Shown: positions 34,245 to 42,519 of the stretch, one piece after another
Numbering within the stretch: the stretch's first letter is position 1
How the letters are laid out: every line of letters begins with the position of its first letter
NCBI RefSeq assembly: GCF_010681825.2
Contig: NZ_CP066776.1
Span: forward strand, 3,100,001-3,164,000
Length of the DNA stretch: 64,000 nt
From: Sulfuriroseicoccus oceanibius
GTDB lineage: Bacteria; Verrucomicrobiota; Verrucomicrobiia; Verrucomicrobiales; SLCJ01
Direction: 5' to 3'
The notes under the pieces: model-generated
Seen by the model: only the letters and a program-made list of their open reading frames with translations
Told to the model about the DNA's origin: nothing
The model's database searches: none
Translations under genes and position numbers: made by a program

Positions 34245-35273
34245 ATGCGCATTCCATCGATTCTCGTCGGCTTCGCCGCTCTCACCCATCTGACAGTCGG
34301 AGCAGAAGAGCCTGCGGCTCCGGCCGAAGCCCACGTCATCGAGGTGGCACGCCCATATGTCGAAGGCGATGCCTTTTACGAGGACACCACCCTGCGCATC
34401 AACCAACATGCGATAGAGGCCACTGAGGCGGGAGAATCCACGACCACCACAAATGCCGCCCACATCCGGTTCATCGGCGACCAACTGGTCACCAAGGTCA
34501 CCCCGGGCGGCATTCCTTCCTCGCTGCTGATTCGCATCGAACGTCTCGAAGTGAGCTCGTTCGATAATGGAAAAAAAGCGGAGCAACCCGACACCCTGCT
34601 CGAAAAGGGCAGCTGGGTCATTGCGGAATCGGTAGGCGGCGAAGTCGCATTCACCAACACCGACGGCACGAAGTTCGAAAACGCGCAAGCCACCAACATC
34701 CTCGACGAGCTCATCGGCCTCCGCGATGAAGACCCGGCTCTGCCTCTCACCACAACGCTGGCTCTGGGCCCGGAGCACCCGCGCCGCCCGGGCGAAAGTT
34801 GGAAACTCGATCCCGCTGCCAATGCGAAGGCCATGAGCAGCCGCAAATATCCACTGACTCCGGACGATATCGCCGGCTACGCGACTTACATGGGTAAAGT
34901 CGAATCCCACGGCCGCCCATGCGACCGCTTGAGCTACACCTACTCAATCGACACCACCCGCCATCAAAACATGAAGATGGAGCGCTTCGACCGCGTCAGC
35001 TACCACCGGATCATCACGCTCGATCTTCCCGAAGACCCAAATCTCAAGGAAAACCACTTCACCATGAGCCGCTGGGTCCGCTACGACCAGTCGAACCCAG
35101 CCCCGGAGAGTCCAACCGCACCGGCCACGAGTTCGCTGGTTTACGAAATGCTCTATCAAACCGACGTCCTGGAGATCGAAGGAGAGCAACTCGAAATTCT
35201 GCGCGCAAAACACGCCGAACTCCAGGCCAAGGAGGCTGCCGAAGCCCCAGCCCAAGCCAAGGAACCCACCTAG
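34245..35273 (+). CDS. Exported protein of unknown function
   Basis: A 342-residue protein with a short signal peptide (MRIPSILVGFAALTHLTVGA). The mature part is mostly beta-like in the middle (TNAAHIRFIGDQLVTKVTP, GEVAFTNTDGTKF) and ends in a helical, A/E/K-rich tail. I recognise no family. It lies 39 bases after ispA on the same strand, which suggests co-transcription but not a shared function. Confidence 0.55.
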   Translation: MRIPSILVGFAALTHLTVGAEEPAAPAEAHVIEVARPYVEGDAFYEDTTLRINQHAIEATEAGESTTTTNAAHIRFIGDQLVTKVTPGGIPSSLLIRIERLEVSSFDNGKKAEQPDTLLEKGSWVIAESVGGEVAFTNTDGTKFENAQATNILDELIGLRDEDPALPLTTTLALGPEHPRRPGESWKLDPAANAKAMSSRKYPLTPDDIAGYATYMGKVESHGRPCDRLSYTYSIDTTRHQNMKMERFDRVSYHRIITLDLPEDPNLKENHFTMSRWVRYDQSNPAPESPTAPATSSLVYEMLYQTDVLEIEGEQLEILRAKHAELQAKEAAEAPAQAKEPT

Positions 35274-35376
35274 GCCGCCCGCTCCCACACACCAAATCAA
35301 CCTGCCGAAGAAATAACTTTCATACAGGTTGTAGATTTTCCTCGATTTCCGCCGCGTGATTCCCAATCATGCGCCG

Positions 35377-35802
35377 ATGCTCAAAGGAATCTCACCGCTC
35401 TTCTCGCCCGAACTACTGGCCACCATCTACCGCATGGGGCACGGCGAAGAGCTCGTCCTGGCAGACGCCCACTTTCCGGCGCACCAGTTTAACGGCCGCG
35501 TGATCCGCGCCGACGGATTGCAGATTCCTGATCTTCTGGAGGCAATTTTGCCCTTGTTTGAGATCGACAGCTACGCCGACGACCCCGTCGTCACCATGGA
35601 CGCCGTGCCCGGCGATTCGCTGAACCCAGCGGTGGAAGCCTCCTATCTGGACGCACTCTCCCGCCACAGCAACGCCACCATCACCCGTATGGAACGGTTC
35701 GCGTTCTACGAACGCGTGCGCAATGCGCATGCCGTCATCGCCACCGGCGACACCCAGAAGTACGCCAATATCATTCTGAAAAAAGGCGTCACCCCGGTCT
35801 AA
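35377..35802 (+). CDS. fucU: L-fucose mutarotase (RbsD/FucU family)
   Basis: FucU interconverts the alpha and beta forms of L-fucose. About 141 residues from the ATG at 35377 (MLKGISPLFS), which is the family start. MGHGEELVLADAHFPAHQ carries the conserved catalytic His and Asp, and NGRVIRADG and ERFAFYERVRNAHAVIATGD are FucU-like rather than RbsD-like. The fucose permease gene follows after 23 bases, so the pair imports fucose and readies it for isomerisation. No fucI, fucK or fucA was found here. Confidence 0.87.
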   Translation: MLKGISPLFSPELLATIYRMGHGEELVLADAHFPAHQFNGRVIRADGLQIPDLLEAILPLFEIDSYADDPVVTMDAVPGDSLNPAVEASYLDALSRHSNATITRMERFAFYERVRNAHAVIATGDTQKYANIILKKGVTPV

Positions 35803-35825
35803 CCGACCAAAACACCCCCACCCCC

Positions 35826-37403
35826 ATGTCCAACCAAAACACCCAACCCGCTCCACCCAAGGAATACAAGTTCCAAGGGGAGGCCACCGCCTCGGTCTGT
35901 AGCAATCACAAGATTCCCGTGGTCCCGAAGAAATACCTCCTCCCCTTCATCCTCGTCACGTCGCTCTTTGCCCTGTGGGGATTTGCCAATGACATCACCA
36001 ACCCGTTGGTCGCAGTCTTCAAGGACGTCTTTGTGATCAACAACGCCCAGAGCAGCTGGGTGCAGATGGCATTCTACGGCGGCTACGCCACGATGGCGCT
36101 TCCCGCCGCATTGTTCATCCGAAGATATTCCTATAAAGCCGGGATCATGGTGGGTCTTGCCTTGTACGCGATTGGCGCGCTGCTGTCGATCCCAGCCGCT
36201 GCCGGAGCGAACTTCAACCTATTCATTGTCGGCCTCTACGTACTGACCTTTGGCTTGGCGTTCCTGGAAACCACCGCCAACCCGTACATCCTGTCGATGG
36301 GCGATCCGTCCACCGCCACCCGCCGCCTCAACCTGGCGCAAGCCTTCAACCCGATCGGCTCGCTCGCGGGCATGACGGTCGCCGTGACCGTCATCCTCTC
36401 CACCATCCAGGTCGAGGACTTCAAGAACGACGTGAATGGCTACTACGCCGAAGCCCATCCGACCACAACTGAGCAAAAAACGCAGGATCTCTACATCCTA
36501 CCGTTCCTCAGAGCTGAACCACGCGAACGCACGAACGATCCGGTCGTCAAAGAATATGTCGCCACCCTCGACGCAGGCGTTGAGGATGTCGCGGGGAATG
36601 CCCTCACCGATTACAAGGAGGGAACCGTCGCCACCTTCAACAACCTCACCCATACCGAGCTTCAGCAGCACGACCTCAAGATCGTCGCACTGCCGTACAC
36701 CATCCTCGGCTGCGTGGTGATTGGCATGCTGGTGGTCTTCTTTGTCGCGAAGATGCCCAACACCTGCCCGCCGACCGGCGATCACTCGCTTCATTTCAAT
36801 GACACGGTCAAGCGACTGTTTGCCAACCCTCGCTACGTTGGCGGGGTCATCGCCCAAACCTTCTACGTCGGTGCACAGATCATGTGCTGGACGTTCATCA
36901 TCCAATACGCGGAAACCGAACTGGGGATCGACAAAGCCACCGCGCAAAAACACAACATCGCTGCGATGGTGGTCTTCCTCTGCTCGCGCTTCATCTGCAC
37001 GTTCTTCCTCAAGTATGTGTCGCCGGGCAGATTGCTCATGGTGCTGGCGATCGCCGCCATTGGCTGCACGCTTGGAGCCATCCACCTTGAGGGAATGGCA
37101 GGGCTCTACTCGCTGATGGCGATTTCCGCCTGCATGTCGCTCATGTTCCCAACCATCTACGGCATCGCGCTGGAGGGGCTCGGCTCCGACGCCAAACTCG
37201 GCTCTGCCGGTCTCATCTTCGCCATCGTCGGCGGCGCACTAATGCCGCGGATCCAAGGCGGCATCATGGATATGGACAGCTTCATGGGAACCACCGCCAC
37301 CCGCGGATCGTTCTATCTCCCGCTTCTGAGCTTCGTCGTCATCGCCATCTTCGGCCTCTACTGCCGCAAGCCACGCACCAAGCCTCACGGCCACCCCGCG
37401 TAG
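35826..37403 (+). CDS. fucP: L-fucose:H+ symporter (MFS, FucP type)
   Basis: A 525-residue major-facilitator protein with about 12 membrane segments. The N-terminal run (FALWGFANDITNPLV, with the conserved Asn-Asp), GLAFLETTANPYI and the cytoplasmic AQAFNPIGSLAGM loop are FucP hallmarks. It is longer than E. coli FucP (438), mainly because of an 80-90 residue central loop (about residues 205-285, acidic and polar) between the two halves. Co-transcribed with fucU; a terminator follows. Confidence 0.88.
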   Translation: MSNQNTQPAPPKEYKFQGEATASVCSNHKIPVVPKKYLLPFILVTSLFALWGFANDITNPLVAVFKDVFVINNAQSSWVQMAFYGGYATMALPAALFIRRYSYKAGIMVGLALYAIGALLSIPAAAGANFNLFIVGLYVLTFGLAFLETTANPYILSMGDPSTATRRLNLAQAFNPIGSLAGMTVAVTVILSTIQVEDFKNDVNGYYAEAHPTTTEQKTQDLYILPFLRAEPRERTNDPVVKEYVATLDAGVEDVAGNALTDYKEGTVATFNNLTHTELQQHDLKIVALPYTILGCVVIGMLVVFFVAKMPNTCPPTGDHSLHFNDTVKRLFANPRYVGGVIAQTFYVGAQIMCWTFIIQYAETELGIDKATAQKHNIAAMVVFLCSRFICTFFLKYVSPGRLLMVLAIAAIGCTLGAIHLEGMAGLYSLMAISACMSLMFPTIYGIALEGLGSDAKLGSAGLIFAIVGGALMPRIQGGIMDMDSFMGTTATRGSFYLPLLSFVVIAIFGLYCRKPRTKPHGHPA

Positions 37404-37425
37404 TCCATTCAAAAGAACACACCAT

Positions 37426-37466
37426 GCGCCCCGCCAGCCTCCCGCTGCCGGGGCGCTTTTTTTTTG
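37426..37466 (+). terminator. Terminator of fucU-fucP
   Basis: An 8-bp stem GCGCCCCG (37426-37433) with CGGGGCGC (37449-37456) is followed by nine T, a G and four more T. Confidence 0.85.
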
Positions 37467-37557
37467 TTTTTACCCACCGCTGGCAGAAGCCCCTCTTTCC
37501 AAATAAGAGCGGCAATCCGAAAACATCCCATGAACCAATCGAACCGTATCGAGAAGC

Positions 37558-38550
37558 ATGAAGACGATTCTCGCTATTCTCTCAACCATTGCGATCACGG
37601 TCGCTGCGGAGGACGTAACTCCGGAAACTTACATACGCGCCGAGACCGATTTTGCCTTTGCTGACTTCCAAAAGAACGCAGAAGGCAAGATCAACACGTT
37701 CTTCTACATCACAACGCCCACTCCCCTGGATAAACAATCGGTAGTGCGGATGAATCGCGACACGCTCTACGCGGGCTCTGTGGTGGACACCGAGGGTGGT
37801 GCCACTGTCACGATTCCGGAGTTTCCCGATGATCGGTATTTTTCGGTTCTCGTCATCGACAACGACCACTACTGCCCCGTGGTATTTTACGAACCGGGCA
37901 CCCACAAAATACCGGGAGATACCAAGTATGTGACTCTCATTCAACGGATTCAACTCATGGATCCTGCCGACCCAGAGGATGTTGCTTCGGTTAACGAGCT
38001 CCAAAAGAAGATCACCATCCATGCCTCTAGCGCCGACATCTTTCCCGAACCAACATGGAACAAGGACTCGATGCTGAAGTTGAGGGAGGAGTACGAAAAG
38101 GAGTTCCAGAAGTTCGCTCAGTATGAACCTGACTGGATGGGGCCACGCGGGAAGGTCAATGAGAAGACCCGTCACTTGGCAGTAGCCGGCGCATGGGGAC
38201 TGTTTCCCGAGAAAGATGCCGTCTACATCAACTACAAGGGACCATCAGACTCAACCAAGGGCTACATGGCGACTTATAAGGTTCCTCAGAATGACGCGTT
38301 CTGGTCGATCACAGTTTACGGCAACGATGGCTTCATGAAGTCGGACAACAACATCGTGAACGACCGAAATGTAACGTTGAACGACGACGGAACCTTTACA
38401 GTCTACTTCGGCTCTAAGGAGAAGTTTGGCGACAAACCAAATCGAGTCGATATCACCGAAGGCTGGAACTTTCTGATGAGAATTTATCGTCCTGGCGACT
38501 CAGTCCTCAAGAGAGAATACGATCTTCCTGATGTGGAACTCCTTGAGTAA
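37558..38550 (+). CDS. DUF1254/DUF1214-type exported protein
   Basis: A 330-residue protein with a short signal peptide (about 16 residues). The sequence has DUF1254 features (MNRDTLYAGSVVD, DRYFSVLVIDNDHY) and DUF1214 features at the C-terminus (DAFWSITVYGNDGFM, NFLMRIYRPGD). The biochemical role of the family is unknown. The gene is lower in GC and uses more A/T-ending codons than its neighbours, which hints at recent transfer. After its stop the same frame stays open to 38799, see the separate entry. Confidence 0.8.
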   Translation: MKTILAILSTIAITVAAEDVTPETYIRAETDFAFADFQKNAEGKINTFFYITTPTPLDKQSVVRMNRDTLYAGSVVDTEGGATVTIPEFPDDRYFSVLVIDNDHYCPVVFYEPGTHKIPGDTKYVTLIQRIQLMDPADPEDVASVNELQKKITIHASSADIFPEPTWNKDSMLKLREEYEKEFQKFAQYEPDWMGPRGKVNEKTRHLAVAGAWGLFPEKDAVYINYKGPSDSTKGYMATYKVPQNDAFWSITVYGNDGFMKSDNNIVNDRNVTLNDDGTFTVYFGSKEKFGDKPNRVDITEGWNFLMRIYRPGDSVLKREYDLPDVELLE

Positions 38551-38556
38551 CGACAA

Positions 38557-38799
38557 CCAAAGCTGCAGTTCCTCGGCGCCGATCCCCGCCACACCACCAG
38601 TAAGATCCGTGTGCGCAAAACCCTAGCCAACGGCAACCGCATCGACACCAATGACTCGCCTTATGTGAAAACCAACGAGCACACGCGGGACATTGATGTG
38701 GTGTGGCAGGACGAGCCCAGCACCATCCAAACTCCAGCATCCCTCCAGGATGCGGATCTCAATCACCTACCTATACCGGGGATGAATCCCCGGGCTTAG
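38557..38799 (+). pseudogene. Possible gene remnant in frame after the DUF1254 gene
   Basis: After the stop at 38548-38550 the same frame stays open for 83 codons and looks like coding sequence to about 38715 (for example KIRVRKTLANGNRIDTNDSPY). No start codon or ribosome site precedes it except a GTG at 38611. It may be the 3' remnant of a lost gene. The family is unknown. Confidence 0.3.
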
Positions 38800-39200
38800 C
38801 CCCATGCTCCGTACAGGAGCCGTGCGGTGGAGCTGCATCCGCCCGGCGGGTTCTCGGACGCTGTCGATTCCGTTTCCAACATCAGATCAGCTAACTTCCA
38901 CCATCGCCGGTGGAAACTGCATCGCACAGACGGCCTGAATGCCGTCCCTCCAGCGCTTCACGTGCATGATACTCCGTCGCTGGTAGATCGACATTCACGG
39001 CTGCACGGCGCAGCTGCTCGCCAACACTCCCCCGCGTCGGCAGGAACACGAGTTGCGATGGAGCGACCACACTCCGTGGTCGTGGTTAGCTCACGTTCTA
39101 CTCAATCAGCCACGCCCTCAGAAGAACAATCCCCGTCATCCTGAAATCTGTGGAAAAAAATCGCGCTCACCAGCGCCGAAGTTCCATCCAAGGTCTGACT
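38800..39200. repeat. Intergenic repeat-rich stretch
   Basis: No gene was seen. It holds a copy of the GACGGC..GCCGTC hairpin repeat (38929-38970), a GACCAC..GTGGTC hairpin near 39064-39080 and a partial copy of the AATCC..CTG-AATCTGTGG repeat (39128-39171) that also occurs twice at 49420-49745. Confidence 0.6.
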
Positions 39201-39208
39201 CTCCACAC

Positions 39209-39251
39209 AAAAAATCCGCCGCAGCAGGACGTGGATCCCACTGCGGCGGAT
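39209..39251 (-). terminator. Terminator of the sugar-nucleotide operon
   Basis: A perfect 11-bp stem ATCCGCCGCAG (39214-39224) with CTGCGGCGGAT (39241-39251) is followed on the minus strand by six T. It starts 26 bases beyond the epimerase stop. Confidence 0.8.
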
Positions 39252-39277
39252 GATGAACTTGCGCTCAGGAGCTGGCG

Positions 39278-40207
39278 TTACTTGCCTTCCTCCGCTTTGC
39301 CGCGGAAGAACTCAAGTGTGTCGCGGATGCCCTGTTCGAAGCTGCTGGCGTGCTTGAAGCCCGCACCGAGCAACTTGTCGACCGAGGCACGCGAGTGCTT
39401 CACGTCGCCGGCACGCTCTGGCAGGTGCTGGATCTCGGACGACGATCCCGCCGCGTCGATGATCTCTTGCGCCAACTGATTGACGGTGATGCTGCCGCCG
39501 TAGCCCACGTTGAACACACCAGGAAGATCCGGTGTGGTCGCTGCGAACACGAGCGCCGCCACGATGTCCTTCACGTAGATGAAGTCACGGGTCTGCTCGC
39601 CGTCACCGAAGATGGTGATTGGCTCGTTGGCGAATGCCTTGTGCATGAAGATCGGCACAGCAGCCGCGTAGGCGCTGCCCGGATCCTGACGAGGACCGAA
39701 CACATTGAAGAAACGCAACGCGGTGGCGTCGAGCTTGCCTTCGGCGCGGTACATATCGAGGTAGTACTCGCCGTCGAGCTTGGTGATCGCGTACGGGCTC
39801 TTCGGCTCAGGCAACATGGTCTCAACCTTAGGAACGGTTGGGTTGTCGCCGTAGTTGGCCGCCGAGCTGGCGAGCACGATCTTCTTCACGCCGGCAGCTG
39901 CGGCTTCGTCGAGCACGTTGAGCAGGCCGAGCACGTTGAGCTCCACGCATTCGTGTGGCTTGCTCATGCTCTCAGGCACCGAAATCATGGCAGCGAGGTG
40001 GAAGATGTAGTCCACACCCTGCACCGCTTTGCGCACGGCTTCGCGGTCGGTGATCGATCCTTCGATGAACTCGCAGTCAAACCCGTCGAGGTTGGACTTG
40101 TAGCCGGAGCGGAGGTTGTCGAGCACGACAACGTCTGCTTTGCCCTGGAAGTGTTCGACAACGTGGCTACCGATGAATCCGGCACCACCTGTAACAAGAA
40201 CTTTCAT
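39278..40207 (-). CDS. UDP-sugar 4-epimerase-like SDR enzyme
   Basis: A 309-residue extended short-chain dehydrogenase of the UDP-glucose/UDP-N-acetylglucosamine 4-epimerase group. NAD-binding GGAGFIGSH (residues 7-15), the catalytic YAITK and the substrate-binding ALRFFNVFGPRQDPGS and GDGEQTRDFIYV are visible; the serine site reads SSAANYG where SSAAVYG is usual. The operon context (HexNAc kinase, nucleotidyltransferase) favours UDP-GalNAc/UDP-GlcNAc interconversion. It lies 20 bases after the kinase gene. Confidence 0.82.
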   Translation of the reverse strand: MKVLVTGGAGFIGSHVVEHFQGKADVVVLDNLRSGYKSNLDGFDCEFIEGSITDREAVRKAVQGVDYIFHLAAMISVPESMSKPHECVELNVLGLLNVLDEAAAAGVKKIVLASSAANYGDNPTVPKVETMLPEPKSPYAITKLDGEYYLDMYRAEGKLDATALRFFNVFGPRQDPGSAYAAAVPIFMHKAFANEPITIFGDGEQTRDFIYVKDIVAALVFAATTPDLPGVFNVGYGGSITVNQLAQEIIDAAGSSSEIQHLPERAGDVKHSRASVDKLLGAGFKHASSFEQGIRDTLEFFRGKAEEGK

Positions 40208-40227
40208 ATCAATTCAGTGGTTAACGG

Positions 40228-41331
40228 TTACTTGCACTGGGTGTCGACGAATGCCTGCCATTCTTCTGCCTGGTCTTCGATCGACTCAACGAGGCGGAAC
40301 TGGGTGCGGCAGCGGTCGATGTTGTGGTTCTCGCGCTTGATCTTGAAGTAGACGTCGCCCTGCAGGTAGTCGGTGAGGAAGCGGATACCGCACTCGAACG
40401 AGAGCAGTTTGCCGGAGTGCACGAGGTGTGCCTTCTCCACGTCGTTGAGGAAGTCGCCAGCCGAGCTGAGGTAGCCGGAAACGAGAGTCTCGAACATGTC
40501 GCGGCGAGCAAACACCTTGGACAAGTCCATTTCGTCTTCTGCAGCCGAGTTGCACGCGGTGCGCACCATGTCGCCGAAGTCGTACAACGCGAGACCAGGC
40601 ATGGTGGTGTCGAGGTCGATCACGCACACGCCTTCACCGGTCTTGTCGTCGAGCATGACGTTGTTGAGCTTGGTGTCGTTGTGGGTCACGCGCTCAGGGA
40701 TCTTGCCCTCGGCCTGGAGGTCGAGCAGGACGTCGACCATGGCTTCGCGGGAAAGAGCAAACTCGATCTCAGCCTGAACCTTCTCGGCACGGCCGTGGGT
40801 GTCGGCTTCAATCGCAGCCTTCAGGGTGTTGAAGCGCTCGCGGGTGTGGTGGAAGTTCGGGATGGTCTCGTGAAGGCGCTCACCCGGAAGGTCCTTGAGC
40901 AACTTCTGGAACTCACCAAATGCCTTGGCGGCTTCGAATGCCCATTCGGTCTTCTCGATGATGTCGTAGGTCTGTGCCTTCTCGATGAAGAGATATGCGC
41001 GCCAGAACCCACCTTCGTCGTCGATCACGTATGGCTTGCCGTCCTTGGCCATGATCACGGTCAGCGCCTTGCGGGTTGCTTCCGGATCACCGGCTTCCGC
41101 CAGCATCTTCTGAGCGTGCTCGGTCACACGCTGCACGTTTTCCATCAATTCAACCGGCTTCTTGAAAGCCACAGGGCTCAGACGCTGGAGGATGTAACGC
41201 ACAGGAGCGCCAGCCTGGTCGAACTCAGCGCAGAAGGTGTCGTTGATGTGCCCGCTTCCGTATGGAGCAGCCTTCACGAAATCACCGTAGATGGCGAACT
41301 TCGAAGCGATTGGTTTGATATCAATGCTCAT
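40228..41331 (-). CDS. nahK: N-acetylhexosamine 1-kinase (NahK-like)
   Basis: A 367-residue kinase of the choline/aminoglycoside-kinase fold. YGSGHINDTF (nucleotide loop), the catalytic THNDTKLNNVMLD and the metal site VIDLDTTMPGL-YDFGD match NahK, which phosphorylates GlcNAc or GalNAc at C1 in the lacto-/galacto-N-biose pathway of bifidobacteria and in Bacteroidetes-type salvage. Here it sits between a nucleotidyltransferase (42 bases upstream) and an epimerase, so HexNAc-1-phosphate would be activated straight to UDP-HexNAc. Substrate preference cannot be read off. Confidence 0.85.
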   Translation of the reverse strand: MSIDIKPIASKFAIYGDFVKAAPYGSGHINDTFCAEFDQAGAPVRYILQRLSPVAFKKPVELMENVQRVTEHAQKMLAEAGDPEATRKALTVIMAKDGKPYVIDDEGGFWRAYLFIEKAQTYDIIEKTEWAFEAAKAFGEFQKLLKDLPGERLHETIPNFHHTRERFNTLKAAIEADTHGRAEKVQAEIEFALSREAMVDVLLDLQAEGKIPERVTHNDTKLNNVMLDDKTGEGVCVIDLDTTMPGLALYDFGDMVRTACNSAAEDEMDLSKVFARRDMFETLVSGYLSSAGDFLNDVEKAHLVHSGKLLSFECGIRFLTDYLQGDVYFKIKRENHNIDRCRTQFRLVESIEDQAEEWQAFVDTQCK

Positions 41332-41373
41332 GATTTATGAAATGGTTGAGAAAATCATCAATGCCTCCGGAGC

Positions 41374-42297
41374 TTAGGCCCAGAGGTTCTCTGGGTAAGC
41401 ACCCGATGCAATCAAGTCTTGGATCGACTTCTGCACGTGTGGCTTGTCTTCCTGGTAGGTCACGCCGAACCAGGTGCTGTCGGTGGCAAGCACGTCGACG
41501 GTCGCGCGCTTTTCGTTGATCAGTTCGTCCACGATGAGCGGCACGTAGCACTCGCTCTTCATTTCTCCGCCCTTTTCCTGGAGGAAGGCCACGAACTTCT
41601 CTTCGATCTCCTGGATGAACGCAGGTGTGAAGCCCCACATGTTCATCGAAACGAGCTCGTCGCCGGTGAGTTTCACTGGGTTTGCTTCGTCTTCTTGGTT
41701 CTCTGCACCGTCGTCGGTTTTGACGATCTTGGTCATTTCCTGAACCTTGGCCAACTTGCCGTCAGCACCTGCTTCGCAGACGCCGCGTGCCACGCTGCCG
41801 AAATCGGAGAGTGTCTTCTTCAGCTCGAAGCCCACCATGCAGTACTCGGACACATCAGCCGAGGTCGATGCCGTGCGCAGGAAGTCACCGAGCTTCTGGT
41901 AAGCGTCCGCACCGTAGAAGTCGTCTGCGTTGATCATACCGAATGGCTCGGAGATCACGTCACGGGCCGCACGCACTGCGTGAGCGGTGCCCCATGGCTT
42001 CTCGCGGCCTTCTGGAACGGAGAAACCTTCAGGAAGGTCACCCAACTCCTGAAATGCGTACTCCACGGTGATGCGGTCGTCGAACTTCGATCCCACCTGC
42101 TCACGGAACACGTCCTCAAAGTCACGACGGATCACGAAGACCACCTTGCCAAAGCCGGCACGGATGGCGTCGTAAACCGAGTAGTCGAGCACGGTCTCAC
42201 CGTTAGGGCCCATGGCGTCGAGTTGCTTGAGGCCACCGTATCGGCTGCCCATTCCAGCTGCGAGAATCAGAAGAGTCGGTTTGTCGTTTGCGGTCAT
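41374..42297 (-). CDS. Sugar-phosphate nucleotidyltransferase
   Basis: A 307-residue nucleotidyltransferase starting with the signature LILAAGMGSRYGGLKQLD (about residues 10-27). INADDFYG holds a metal-binding aspartate, and GTAHAVRAARD and MNMWGFTP are further family stretches. It is the first gene of the kinase-epimerase operon, so it is probably the uridylyltransferase that turns GlcNAc-1-P or GalNAc-1-P into the UDP-sugar, replacing the GalT step of the bifidobacterial pathway. The nucleotide specificity is inferred, not seen. Divergent from the SSS transporter (222-base gap). Confidence 0.75.
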   Translation of the reverse strand: MTANDKPTLLILAAGMGSRYGGLKQLDAMGPNGETVLDYSVYDAIRAGFGKVVFVIRRDFEDVFREQVGSKFDDRITVEYAFQELGDLPEGFSVPEGREKPWGTAHAVRAARDVISEPFGMINADDFYGADAYQKLGDFLRTASTSADVSEYCMVGFELKKTLSDFGSVARGVCEAGADGKLAKVQEMTKIVKTDDGAENQEDEANPVKLTGDELVSMNMWGFTPAFIQEIEEKFVAFLQEKGGEMKSECYVPLIVDELINEKRATVDVLATDSTWFGVTYQEDKPHVQKSIQDLIASGAYPENLWA

Positions 42298-42519
42298 AGC
42301 ACCCCACTAATAGACGCCCATCCGCACCACGCAATCGAAGAAACCGGCACGCCAGCCGATTCAAGACAATTTCCCAAGTCATAACTGCGTATGCGCCCAA
42401 CTATCAGGCTTTCGCGCTGGACACCCTAATCTTCCTCCGCTAGATGCTAGGCTTCCACCGTGATATCGAAGGCGTGAGTCCTCCTGACACACCGCTACCG
42501 GCATCCCCCAAATACAAAA

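Noticed and set aside
33558-34910. A 450-codon minus-strand frame over ispA and the following gene
   Set aside because: Antisense to two plus-strand genes, and the residue composition is not protein-like.
38800-39200. Possible group II intron remnant (AGGAGCCGTGCGG text)
   Set aside because: Only a short resemblance; no domain V, no reverse transcriptase fragment and no recognisable ends.
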